Below, piece by piece: positions 33,953-41,970 of a stretch of DNA of 64,000 bases. The notes below the pieces were generated by a model that was not told the DNA's origin, made no database searches, and saw only the letters and a list, made by a program, of their open reading frames with translations. Source of the DNA: Sphingomonas sp. Lineage in GTDB: Bacteria > Pseudomonadota > Alphaproteobacteria > Sphingomonadales > Sphingomonadaceae. Position 1 is the stretch's first letter; every line of letters starts with the position of its first letter. A program made the position numbers and the translations under genes. The stretch is taken from positions 36,529-100,528 of the forward strand of contig NZ_JAIERS010000004.1 of the NCBI RefSeq assembly GCF_019746665.1, in the 5' to 3' direction.

Positions 33953-34998
33953 CAGGCGCGCCCGATCAGTCGCTGCGCAATCATGTCGGCGACTTCAGCC
34001 GCCGGCGCGCCGCTGCGCGCGCTCTCGTCCCACACCTGGTCGAGCCGCTCGGGAATCTTGTGGATGCGCGCTTCCACCTCGGCGCGGTTGCCATTGCCGA
34101 AATATTCGAGGCACACGTTGATGATGCCACCCGCGTTGATCACGTAATCGGGGGCATAGAGAATGCCGCGCTCGTGCACGCGGCGGCCGTCCTCGGGCGT
34201 CGCGAGCTGGTTGTTGGCCCCGCCCGCGATCACCTTGGCCTTGAGCGCGGCGATCGACGCCTCGGTCAGGATCGCGCCGAGCGCATTGGGGCTGACGATG
34301 TCCGCATCGGCCGACAGCACCTCGCCCGCGTCCACCGCGCGCGCGCCAAGCTCGGCGGCGAGTGCCTGGGCGCGGCCGGCGTCGACATCTGCCAGGATCA
34401 GCTCGGCGCCATCCGCCGCCAGCAGCCGCGCGAGCCCGCCGCCGACCGAGCCGACGCCCTGGATCGCGACGCGCACGCCCTTCATGTCGCCGGCGCCCAG
34501 CCCGCGCGCGGCGGCCGCCTTGACGCCAAGATACACGCCAAGCGCGGTCGAGGGGCCGGGGTTGCCGCCCGCCTGCCCGCTTTCCACCGGCAGCCCGGTG
34601 ACGAATTTGGTCTCGCTGGAGATGACGACCATGTCCTTGTCCGACATGCCGACATCCTCGGCGGTGACATAGCGCCCGCCGAGCGATTCGATCGCGCGGC
34701 CGAACGCCTTCAGCATCGCCTCGCTCTTGGTGCGATTGGCGTCCGCCAGCACGACGGCCTTGCCGCCGCCCATCGGCAACCCGGCCATCGCGTTCTTGTA
34801 GCTCATGCCCCTAGACAGGCGCAGCGCGTCGGTGATCGCCTCGCCGCTGTTGGCATAATGCCAGAAGCGCACGCCGCCGCCCGCCGGCCCCAGCGCGGTC
34901 GAGTGGATGGCGATGATGCAGTGCAGGCCCGAGGCGGGATCGGTGAAGAGGTGGACGCCCTCATGCTCGTCGAAGTCTGGAAAGCCCCAGGTCGTCAC
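33952..34998 (-). CDS. Leu/Val/Phe/Glu-type amino acid dehydrogenase
   Basis: 348 residues, GTG start at 34998. The catalytic lysine region is SYKNAMAGLPMGGGKAVV, the substrate-binding site SGQAGGNPGPSTALGVYLG, and the NAD motif GVGSVGGGLARLL. Oxidative deamination of branched-chain or aromatic amino acids to keto acids, NAD-dependent. Leucine dehydrogenase is the best guess. Translation is coupled to the APH-like gene downstream. Confidence 0.88.
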   Translation of the reverse strand: MTTWGFPDFDEHEGVHLFTDPASGLHCIIAIHSTALGPAGGGVRFWHYANSGEAITDALRLSRGMSYKNAMAGLPMGGGKAVVLADANRTKSEAMLKAFGRAIESLGGRYVTAEDVGMSDKDMVVISSETKFVTGLPVESGQAGGNPGPSTALGVYLGVKAAAARGLGAGDMKGVRVAIQGVGSVGGGLARLLAADGAELILADVDAGRAQALAAELGARAVDAGEVLSADADIVSPNALGAILTEASIAALKAKVIAGGANNQLATPEDGRRVHERGILYAPDYVINAGGIINVCLEYFGNGNRAEVEARIHKIPERLDQVWDESARSGAPAAEVADMIAQRLIGRA

Positions 34999-35027
34999 GC
35001 CCTACCCCTTATGTTGGCTGCGCTTCG

Positions 35028-35105
35028 TGGGGCGACCGACGGGACTTGAACCCGCAACCCCTGGTACCACAAACCAGTGCTCTAACCGATTGAGCTACGG
35101 TCGCC
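35028..35105 (-). tRNA. tRNA-His (anticodon GTG)
   Basis: Full cloverleaf on the minus strand: the extra 5' G(-1) typical of tRNA-His, acceptor GCGACCG paired with CGGTCGC, D-arm GCTC/GAGC, anticodon stem CTGGT/ACCAG with loop TTGTGGT, and T-arm GCGGGTTCAAGTCCCGT. CCA is encoded at 35028-35030. Confidence 0.97.
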
Positions 35106-35150
35106 GTGAAGCGCGGCGGATAGGGCCGCATGACTACAGCGTCAACCCTA

Positions 35151-35876
35151 TCAGAGACGCCCTTCCACCGAAAGCCGGTAGCCGCCACCCACCGCGACGA
35201 ACCCCGCCTGGGTGAGGCGCTCGACCGTCGCCGGATCACCGCCCTGCACTTCCAGCAGCGCGCGATACTGGCCATCGCCCTCGATCGTCAGCGCGATCTT
35301 CTCCGCCCCCGATTGGCTGGCGAGCGGCAGGCTGAGCGCGCCGGCGACGCAGCGCGCCTCGCCGCTCATCCCCTGATCGAGCGCGATCCCGGCGATGCCG
35401 GCGCCGAGCATCGCCTTCACCCGGCCATTGGCACGCGCGCAGCGGCCACGATCGAAGCGCACCGACAAGTCGTTCAGATCGAGCTGCGTGATCGGCAGCG
35501 GCGCGAACAATTGCCCGACCGGCACCGCCGCCGTCGTATCGTCGATGCCGAAGCTCGCGGCGGACACGCTGAACGCGCCGCGCAGCGGTGCGCCCTGGCC
35601 CAGTTGCGCGCCGCTCAGGTCCACCCGCGCGCGTCCGACGAGGAGCTGGATCGGCGACAGCGCGGCATAGCTGTCCCCCAGATCGACATCGCCCCAATGC
35701 ACCTCGCGCAGCGTCGCCGCCCACACCGAATCGTCGGCCGCGCGCAGGCTCAACCCCTCGCGGTCGAGCCCGAGCATCCCCAGCGCGAGCCGCATCGGCA
35801 GCGTGCCGATCAGCGCGATGACGAGGAACAGGCCGAACAGCACACGCGGCCGGGCGTTGATCCGAAAGCGCATCAT
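35151..35876 (-). CDS. gspN: Type II secretion system protein N
   Basis: 241 residues with one N-terminal membrane helix (about residues 11-32, VLFGLFLVIALIGTLPMRLALG), then a periplasmic beta-rich domain. A conserved GspN segment is SVWAATLREVHWGDVDLG. Two cysteines (in GRCARAN and GEARCVAG) may form a disulfide. Start overlaps the gspM stop (ATGA). The last gene of the operon, next to tRNA-His. Confidence 0.85.
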   Translation of the reverse strand: MMRFRINARPRVLFGLFLVIALIGTLPMRLALGMLGLDREGLSLRAADDSVWAATLREVHWGDVDLGDSYAALSPIQLLVGRARVDLSGAQLGQGAPLRGAFSVSAASFGIDDTTAAVPVGQLFAPLPITQLDLNDLSVRFDRGRCARANGRVKAMLGAGIAGIALDQGMSGEARCVAGALSLPLASQSGAEKIALTIEGDGQYRALLEVQGGDPATVERLTQAGFVAVGGGYRLSVEGRL

Positions 35877-36349
35877 GTCCCCCGCGCGCGCAAGGTGAGC
35901 GCGACCGACAGCGTGCCGTCGCCATTGTCGGTCGTCTGCAACTGGTCGACCAGAATGCCCTGCTCCTCCAGCTCGGCGATCCAGGCGAACAGCGCGGCCG
36001 GGCGCGCCGAGGCCATCGCGATCGCGACTGCATTGTCCGATTGCGGATTGACCGTCGACAACACGAAGCCGGCGGTCGTCGCGCGCTCGCGCACCACCGC
36101 CTCCAGGCTGCCACCGCGCTCGGGCGCGGATGCCTTGGCGAGCGGCTCGACCGCCGCGACCGCGCCGCGCACGCCCGCGAGCCGGGTCGCCGCGTCGAAG
36201 GTCCGGTCGCGCGCGGCGTCGAGCCCCTCGCTCACCGGACGAAGGATGCCGAACCACATCACCACGACCAGCGCGAGCGCGGCGGCGACGCCGATCAGCA
36301 GGCGCTCGCGCGGCGAAAGCCCGGTAAGCCAAGCACGGAGCGCGCTCAT
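35873..36349 (-). CDS. gspM: Type II secretion system protein M
   Basis: 158 residues, a bitopic inner-membrane protein. LTGLSPRERLLIGVAAALALVVVMWFG at residues about 8-34 is the typical start: a basic N-terminus then one helix. The periplasmic part is ferredoxin-like. It joins GspL in the inner-membrane platform. ATGA-type overlaps on both sides. Confidence 0.9.
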   Translation of the reverse strand: MSALRAWLTGLSPRERLLIGVAAALALVVVMWFGILRPVSEGLDAARDRTFDAATRLAGVRGAVAAVEPLAKASAPERGGSLEAVVRERATTAGFVLSTVNPQSDNAVAIAMASARPAALFAWIAELEEQGILVDQLQTTDNGDGTLSVALTLRARGT

Positions 36350-37425
36350 CGCGGCGCCACCGTCAGTTCGCCCTGATAGCGCCCGGCCGATCCGGCGAAC
36401 GGCCCGGGGGTAACCGTCAGCCCCAGCGCGCGCAGCCGCAGCAGCACATCGGTGATCTGGCCCTCGGTCTGCGTCACCAGCGTCATCCGCAACACACCCT
36501 GCTGATCGAAGCTCAATGCGCGCAATTCGCTTCCCGGCACCGCGCGCACCGCCGCGAAGGCCGAGGCCGCCGTCTGGGTGAAGCCGAGCCCCGCGCCGCG
36601 CAGGCCCGCGAGCCGGGCGGTGAGCTGACGCTGCGCATCGTTCACCGTCTCGCCGCGCGGCAGCCCGGTCGCGGCGAGCACGTCGGCGCGGTGCTCAAGC
36701 TCGGCGGCTTCCAGATTGTAGCGCAGGATCAGCACCAGGTTGAGCGCGAGCGTCACCACCAGGGTCGCCGCGATCAGCCACAACGCGCGCTTGGCCTGGC
36801 GCCAGTCGAAATCGAGCTTCTCGCGCCGCGCGAACGTGCCCTGGCGCAGATCGAGCGGCGGGTTGGCGACGGCGGCGACCAGCGCGGCCTCGATCGCCTC
36901 TCGCTCGATCGTCTCGACGGGCGCATCGCCCAGGATCAGCTCGGTGAGCCCGGCTTCCTCGGCGAAGCCGCTGGTCGCGCCGCGCAGCACCACCTCGCCG
37001 CCCAGATCGGCGCGGACATAGCCCGTCTCGGGTCGCGGCAGCAGCAGCGCGGCAGGGACGATGGCGGCGGGATCGATGCCCTCGCCCGCGAGCGCCGCGA
37101 GCCAGCCGGCGATCCGCGCCGGCTTCACCACCGCGATCGGTCGCTCGCCATTCGCCTCGGGCGCACCGACCGCGACATGCTGTTCGGCCGCACCACCGAG
37201 CACGACATCGCCCACCAGCAGCCGCGCCGCCGCGAGTGCCTGCGCCGCCGAACGCGCCGGCACCTCGGCCCAATGCAGCGCCACATCGGTCGCGGGCGCG
37301 ATCGCGACCACGGTTTCGCCAGCCGCGGGCTGAAGCGCCCCCCGCGCCACCACCACGCCGCCGTCGATCCGCAGCCGGCGCGCCGCGCCCTCGCCCTCGC
37401 TCGGCAGGAACACGACCAGCGTCAT
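36346..37425 (-). CDS. gspL: Type II secretion system protein L
   Basis: 359 residues. The N-terminal two-thirds is the cytoplasmic actin-like domain that binds GspE, a single helix follows near residue 215-235 (ALWLIAATLVVTLALNLVLIL), and the rest is a periplasmic ferredoxin-like domain. Overlaps gspK and gspM by 4 nt. Confidence 0.9.
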   Translation of the reverse strand: MTLVVFLPSEGEGAARRLRIDGGVVVARGALQPAAGETVVAIAPATDVALHWAEVPARSAAQALAAARLLVGDVVLGGAAEQHVAVGAPEANGERPIAVVKPARIAGWLAALAGEGIDPAAIVPAALLLPRPETGYVRADLGGEVVLRGATSGFAEEAGLTELILGDAPVETIEREAIEAALVAAVANPPLDLRQGTFARREKLDFDWRQAKRALWLIAATLVVTLALNLVLILRYNLEAAELEHRADVLAATGLPRGETVNDAQRQLTARLAGLRGAGLGFTQTAASAFAAVRAVPGSELRALSFDQQGVLRMTLVTQTEGQITDVLLRLRALGLTVTPGPFAGSAGRYQGELTVAPR

Positions 37426-38564
37426 GACGGGTCGCTCCAGCCGCGCGACACCAGGCGCACCGGAACTTCGGTCGCGTCGATCAACGCGCTTTCGCTCAAC
37501 TGCGTGCCCCCCAGCTCAACCTCGATATCGAGCGCGAACCATTTGGTCGTCACCGCCGTCTGGGCGGGTCCTTCCTGGCCCGGGCTCACCCCCTGTGCGC
37601 TCAGCCCCTGCCAGAAGCTGACGGTGCTGGTAAAGCCCAAGGGCGGCCGCGACGCGAGCAAAGCGCGCGCGCGCCCGACATCGAGCGTATCGGGCAGCAG
37701 CATCGCGAGCAGCGGCGCCTGTTCGGGCATCAGCGTGTTGACATTGAGCTTCACCGGGTCCGCGCGCGGCAGGGCGCAGAGCCAGGGGCGGAGCTGGGCG
37801 TAGAGTTCGGGCGTCACCCCCGCCACCGCGCGCAGCTCGCTCACATCCGCCATCAGCGCGCCCGCCGTGCGATAGCGCGGGCTACGGCCGGCATAGTTGC
37901 TGTCCTCGGCGCCATTGGGCTGGGGCGCATCGTCGCTGTCGATCCAGTCGGCGGTCGCCGCCGCGACGCCGGCCGCATTTTGCGCGCCGACGCCGAGCAG
38001 CCGCATCAGCCGCGCGAACTGCTCGATCGCCGCCGGGCGGGCGAGGTACCGGCCATCGCCGCCGCGCAGCACCAGGCCGTTGAGATTGAAGCAATTGCCG
38101 CCGTCCCGCACCCGCGCGGTCGCGCTGCCCTGCGGCACCGGCAGCGGGATCGGCCGGTTCGCCCAATCGCCCTGCAGCGTCACCCGCGCCGGATCGCGCG
38201 CCAGGATCGCGCTGATCCGCGTCGTCGCCATCGTCTCGGTCGCCATCGCATAAGCGCGCGCCTGATCGAGCGCGACGGCGTTCTGCGCGAGCCGCGTCGA
38301 CAGCCGCATCCGCTCGAGCGCGGTCGCCGCGAGCACCGCGATCACCGCGACGATCAGCAGCACCGTCAGCAGCGCCGCGCCGCGTTCATCGGACGCAGCG
38401 AACCACTCGGCTCCTCCCCTGGAAGGGGAGGTGGCAGGCGCGCTAGCGCCTGACGGAGGGGTGACACCCTTTAGCGGCCGGAGAAACCCCTCCGTCAGCG
38501 CTTCGCGCTGCCACCTCCCCCCCTGGAGGAGGAGCTTCGCGTATTTCCTAACTTGCCGGGGCAC
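37422..38564 (-). CDS. gspK: Type II secretion minor pseudopilin K
   Basis: About 380 residues from GTG 38564, which follows a GGAGGGAGGG ribosome site and overlaps the gspJ stop. The pseudopilin core begins ERGAALLTVLLIVAVIAV with the cut expected after RG. There is no ATG, GTG or TTG in frame between 38561 and that core, so the leader is about 62 residues, mostly encoded by a palindromic repeat. Normal leaders have 6-15. The large globular domain typical of GspK, which tips the pseudopilus, follows. Confidence 0.85.
   Translation of the reverse strand: MPRQVRKYAKLLLQGGRWQREALTEGFLRPLKGVTPPSGASAPATSPSRGGAEWFAASDERGAALLTVLLIVAVIAVLAATALERMRLSTRLAQNAVALDQARAYAMATETMATTRISAILARDPARVTLQGDWANRPIPLPVPQGSATARVRDGGNCFNLNGLVLRGGDGRYLARPAAIEQFARLMRLLGVGAQNAAGVAAATADWIDSDDAPQPNGAEDSNYAGRSPRYRTAGALMADVSELRAVAGVTPELYAQLRPWLCALPRADPVKLNVNTLMPEQAPLLAMLLPDTLDVGRARALLASRPPLGFTSTVSFWQGLSAQGVSPGQEGPAQTAVTTKWFALDIEVELGGTQLSESALIDATEVPVRLVSRGWSDPS
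38411..38534. repeat. Palindromic repeat inside the gspK leader
   Basis: Arms at 38425-38462 and 38486-38520 are inverted copies (GGGGAGGTGGCAG..GACGGAGGGGT against ACCCCTCCGTCAG..CTGCCACCTCCCC) around a short loop; outer CTCCTCCCCT/AGGAGGAG ends flank it. Similar bipartite G/C-rich elements are frequent between genes in sphingomonads. Here the element is in the coding frame of gspK. Confidence 0.8.
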
Positions 38565-39327
38565 TCGGCCCTCCCTCCGGCAAGGGCGGGACATAGCCCG
38601 CGCCGACCAGGAACAGCGCCCGCAAAGCGACGCCATCCTGCCGGACGAATTGCAGCTCGACCGCCTGGGGCAGCGGCGCGTCGGGCCGGCTGTCCCAGCG
38701 CTCGCTCCACGCGCCTTGCCACCGATAGCGCATCTTCAGCTGGCGCACGCCCACCATCATCTCGGTGCTGGCGAGCGGCGCGGCACCATCGACCGCGCCA
38801 TAGGCCTCGCGGCGGAGCACGCCATTGTCGAGCCGATATTCCACCTTTTGCAGCTCGGCGCGCGGCGCGTCGTCGAGGTTGGTCCAGCCGCGCCGGACGA
38901 GCCCGAGCAGTTCCGGGCCGCTGCCCTCGCCCCGAAAGGCGGGGAGCGGCACGCCATTCTCGTCGCGCGCCGGTCGCTCGACCGCCTGCGCCAGATCGGC
39001 GGTGAGCGCGGCGTTGAGCCGGCCGAGCGCGGCCATCTCGTCGAAGCGCGCGCTGGTCGCGGTCTGGGCGCGGACGCTAACACTGAGCAGGGCGACGCCG
39101 GCCGCGGCGAGCAGCCCGAAGATGAACAGCGCGACGACGACTTCGATCAGGGTGAAGCCGGCTTGGTTTGCTTGTGTCTCATTCAAGCCCCTCCCCTTCA
39201 GGGGAGGGGATGGGGGTGGGGGCGGTATAGCCGGCGCCGCGCCCCGTTCTGACAGCCCCCTCCCCAACCCCTCCCCTGAAGGGGAGGGGCTCAGGTTCAT
39301 CATTGCGTTACCGGCTGTAGACCGCAT
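38548..39327 (-). CDS. gspJ: Type II secretion minor pseudopilin J
   Basis: 259 residues from ATG 39327, which overlaps the gspI stop (TGATG). The prepilin site is QANQAG|FTLIEVVVALFIFGLL. The leader would be about 57 residues, with a Pro/Gly-rich part encoded by a palindromic repeat. A TTG at 39186 after GGGGAGGGGC is an alternative start that gives a normal 9-residue leader. The rest is the GspJ globular domain, a partner of GspI and GspK in the pseudopilus tip. Confidence 0.85.
   Translation of the reverse strand: MRSTAGNAMMNLSPSPSGEGLGRGLSERGAAPAIPPPPPSPPLKGRGLNETQANQAGFTLIEVVVALFIFGLLAAAGVALLSVSVRAQTATSARFDEMAALGRLNAALTADLAQAVERPARDENGVPLPAFRGEGSGPELLGLVRRGWTNLDDAPRAELQKVEYRLDNGVLRREAYGAVDGAAPLASTEMMVGVRQLKMRYRWQGAWSERWDSRPDAPLPQAVELQFVRQDGVALRALFLVGAGYVPPLPEGGPSAPAS
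39187..39290. repeat. Palindromic repeat inside the gspJ leader
   Basis: The outer arms GCCCCTCCCCTTCAGGGGAGGGG (39187 onward) and CCCCTCCCCTGAAGGGGAGGGGC (ending 39290) are inverted copies, each with its own small palindrome. The type differs in sequence from the repeat at 38411, but is similarly G/C rich. Confidence 0.75.
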
Positions 39328-39821
39328 CACGTCCTCCCCGCCGGGGGCGGCGTGCCGCCCGCGGGGGGCACAAGCGGCGATTTGGGCTGGCGCGGCGGGA
39401 TCGCGGGCGGACGGACCGCGCTCAACCGGCCAAGCACGCCACCTTCAGGGCCGGCGACCGTCACATCGACGCGGAACGCGCCCTGGTCACCGAGCGGCTG
39501 CACGTCGCGCCGCCAGCGCCACGCGCGCCCGCCATTCTGCTCGACGCCCTGCGCCGTGCCTCGCGCCGGCACGCGCGCATCGGTGATCGCCTCGACCACC
39601 AGATTGCGCGCCACCATCTGCGCGACCATCGTGTCATCAAGGATGCGCGCGCTCAGCACCGTCTGCCCCTCCAGCCGCAGCAGCGCGAGCGCCGCCAGGC
39701 TGAACACCGCGAGCGCGACGATGATTTCGAGCAGGGTGAAGCCGTTCTTCCGGCCATCCCGGTCGCCGGCTACGATCGGCAGACGGCGAGGGACAGATCG
39801 CACCGCGCGCCCCTCACCCAT
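39327..39821 (-). CDS. gspI: Type II secretion minor pseudopilin I
   Basis: 164 residues. Prepilin cleavage motif KNG|FTLLEIIVALAVFSLAAL after a 27-residue leader. Has the short globular domain and a Pro-rich C-terminal tail (AIPPRQPKSPLVPPAGG). Overlaps gspH by 8 nt and gspJ by one base. Confidence 0.9.
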   Translation of the reverse strand: MGEGRAVRSVPRRLPIVAGDRDGRKNGFTLLEIIVALAVFSLAALALLRLEGQTVLSARILDDTMVAQMVARNLVVEAITDARVPARGTAQGVEQNGGRAWRWRRDVQPLGDQGAFRVDVTVAGPEGGVLGRLSAVRPPAIPPRQPKSPLVPPAGGTPPPAGRT

Positions 39822-40272
39822 TGATCGTCACCCGGCCATCGGCGCCGATCGTCACCACCGCCGCCGCGTCCGCGCCGCGCCGCAGCTGCACACGCATCGG
39901 CGCGCTCGCGAGGCCGGTCGAATCGAAGATGATCCGCGCCCGCGCTTCGTCGAGCACCGGGCGCACGTCGCGACCCCAGCGGGTCACCGTCATCGCCTTG
40001 TCGCCCATCGGCACCCATTTGCCGCCCTCGCGCCGATCGAAGCCATAGCCGCCGGGGCTCACCCAGATACTGGTCGAGCGGCCCTCGACGATCGCCAGAT
40101 CATGCGCCGTCCGCGCGCGCGCCGCGAAGCGTTCGGCCTCGTCGATCAGCCGGCCGCGCGGATCGGGGAAGGCGAGCACCACCAACGCCGACATCAGCGC
40201 GATCACCGTGATCACGATCATCAGCTCGATGAGCGTGAAGCCGGCCTGGGCAGGGCGCGACGCCGCGACCAT
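39814..40272 (-). CDS. gspH: Type II secretion minor pseudopilin H
   Basis: 152 residues from ATG 40272, three nt after the gspG stop. Leader MVAASRPAQAG, then FTLIELMIVITVIALMSALVVLAF. The GspH-type globular domain includes DLAIVEGRSTSIWVSPGGYGF. Reading frames upstream of this ATG belong to the gspG region. Confidence 0.9.
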   Translation of the reverse strand: MVAASRPAQAGFTLIELMIVITVIALMSALVVLAFPDPRGRLIDEAERFAARARTAHDLAIVEGRSTSIWVSPGGYGFDRREGGKWVPMGDKAMTVTRWGRDVRPVLDEARARIIFDSTGLASAPMRVQLRRGADAAAVVTIGADGRVTING

Positions 40273-40273
40273 G

Positions 40274-40732
40274 TTACTTCGCCGCGGACTCCGCCGGCCA
40301 GTTGCCGATATCGGCATCCGGCCCCTCGCCGCCCTGCTTGCCATCGGCGCCGAGCGTGTAGATGTCATAAGCGCCGTGCTGCCCGGGCGCGGCATAGAGA
40401 TAGTCGCGGCCCCAAGGGTCCTTGGGCAGCTTCTTGATATAGCCGCCCTTTTGATAGCGCGACGGATCGGTGAGCGAGGCGGGCGGCGCGAGCAATGCGT
40501 TCAGCCCGTCGGTCGTGGTCGGATAGTTGAAATTGTGGAGCTTGTAGAGCTCGAGCGCCTGGTCGATCGTCTCGATATCGGCGCGCGCCTTCTCCACCCG
40601 CGCGCGGTCGCCCGAAGGCAGCACGTTCAGCACCACGATCGTCGCGAGCAGGCCGATGATAACGATCACCACCATCAGCTCGACCAGCGTGAAGCCGCCC
40701 TCGCGGCGGCGGCGGTTCTTCGGTTTAGGCAT
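40274..40732 (-). CDS. gspG: Type II secretion major pseudopilin G
   Basis: 152 residues. ATG 40732 has a GAGGAAG ribosome site; ATG 40744 overlapping the gspF stop would add four residues. Leader MPKPKNRRRREGG then FTLVELMVVIVIIGLLATIVV. The conserved end DPWGRDYLYAAPGQHGAYDIYTLGADGKQGGEG has the calcium-loop aspartates of GspG. Builds the pseudopilus shaft. Confidence 0.96.
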   Translation of the reverse strand: MPKPKNRRRREGGFTLVELMVVIVIIGLLATIVVLNVLPSGDRARVEKARADIETIDQALELYKLHNFNYPTTTDGLNALLAPPASLTDPSRYQKGGYIKKLPKDPWGRDYLYAAPGQHGAYDIYTLGADGKQGGEGPDADIGNWPAESAAK

Positions 40733-40740
40733 GGTCTTCC

Positions 40741-41967
40741 TCATTGCCCGGCAAGCGTGTTGAGCTGCAAGATCGGCAGCAGGATCGATAGCACGATCGT
40801 CGCCACCACGCCGCCCATCACAACGATGATCGCCGGTTCCAGCAGCGACAAGGCGGTGGCGGTGAAGCGATCGAATTCGCGCTCCAGATAATCGGCGGCA
40901 CGCTCCAGCATCTCGTCGAGCCGACCCGCCGCCTCGCCCGACGCCGCCAGATAAGTGAGCAGCGGCGGAAACACGCCCGAGCGGCGCATCGCGGCGGAGA
41001 GGCTTCCGCCCTGGCGGATCGCGTCGGTGATCTCCTCGCTCGCCTGGCGCAGCCTGGCGTTGTGGATCGTCGCGGCGGTAAGGTTCAGCCCTTCGAGCAA
41101 AGGCAGCCGGCTCGCCACCATTGTCGAGAGGGTGCGCGCCATCCGCGCGGCGTGCAGATCGCGCAGCAGCCGCCCGATCAGCGGCACGCGCAGCACCCAA
41201 CTGTCGAACGCGAGCTTGATCGCCGGCTGGCGCAACGCGGTCCGCCAGCCGAACGCCAGCAGCACCAGGCCGATGATCACCGCCCACCAATAGCCGGCGA
41301 GGAACGCCGAGATCGCGATGACGATGCGGGTGAGCAGCGGCAAGGCCTGCCCCACGGTATCGAATTGCTGCACCACCTGCGGCACGACGAAGATCATCAA
41401 CGCCGCGACCACCCCGATCGCGACCGTCGCCAGCACGCCGGGATAAGCGAGCGCGGTGATGAGCTTGCCGCGAATTTCCGCCTGGCGTTCGAGCAGCGCC
41501 GATAGCCGCTCGAGGATCGCCGGCAGCGAGCCCGAGCTTTCGCCCGCCGACACCATCGCGCAATAGAGCGCGGGGAAGCTCTTGGGCTCGCGCGCCATCG
41601 CCTCGGCGAGCCGCCGCCCCTCCACCACCCCGGCATGGACGCGCCCGACGATCTCGCGGACATGCGCCGCTTCGGTCTGGCGGCTGATCGTGCGCAGGCT
41701 TTCCTCGAGCGGGCTTACCCGGCTCAAGGTCGCGAGCTGGCGGGTGAACAGCGTCAGTTGCTTGGGGCTCAGCCGCTGGCCACGCAGCTGGACCAGCAGC
41801 GACGGCTTGGCGGCGACGCCCTCGCTCGGCTTGCCCGGCTCGATCCGCACGACGAACAGCTTCTTCGCGTCGAGCAGGTCGCGCGCGCGGTCGATCGTCT
41901 CGGCCTGCACCGCGCCGCGCTTTTCGCGGCCCTGGGTGTCGATGGCGAGATAATCGAAATCGGCCAC
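40741..41967 (-). CDS. gspF: Type II secretion inner-membrane protein F
   Basis: 408 residues, polytopic, two GspF/PilC repeats with membrane helices near residues 170-195, 220-240 and 375-400. Motifs LFTRQLATLSRVSPLEESLRTISRQTE and FPALYCAMVSAGESSGSLPAILERLS are typical. Central platform piece contacting GspE. Confidence 0.95.
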   Translation of the reverse strand: MADFDYLAIDTQGREKRGAVQAETIDRARDLLDAKKLFVVRIEPGKPSEGVAAKPSLLVQLRGQRLSPKQLTLFTRQLATLSRVSPLEESLRTISRQTEAAHVREIVGRVHAGVVEGRRLAEAMAREPKSFPALYCAMVSAGESSGSLPAILERLSALLERQAEIRGKLITALAYPGVLATVAIGVVAALMIFVVPQVVQQFDTVGQALPLLTRIVIAISAFLAGYWWAVIIGLVLLAFGWRTALRQPAIKLAFDSWVLRVPLIGRLLRDLHAARMARTLSTMVASRLPLLEGLNLTAATIHNARLRQASEEITDAIRQGGSLSAAMRRSGVFPPLLTYLAASGEAAGRLDEMLERAADYLEREFDRFTATALSLLEPAIIVVMGGVVATIVLSILLPILQLNTLAGQ

Positions 41968-41970
41968 GTC

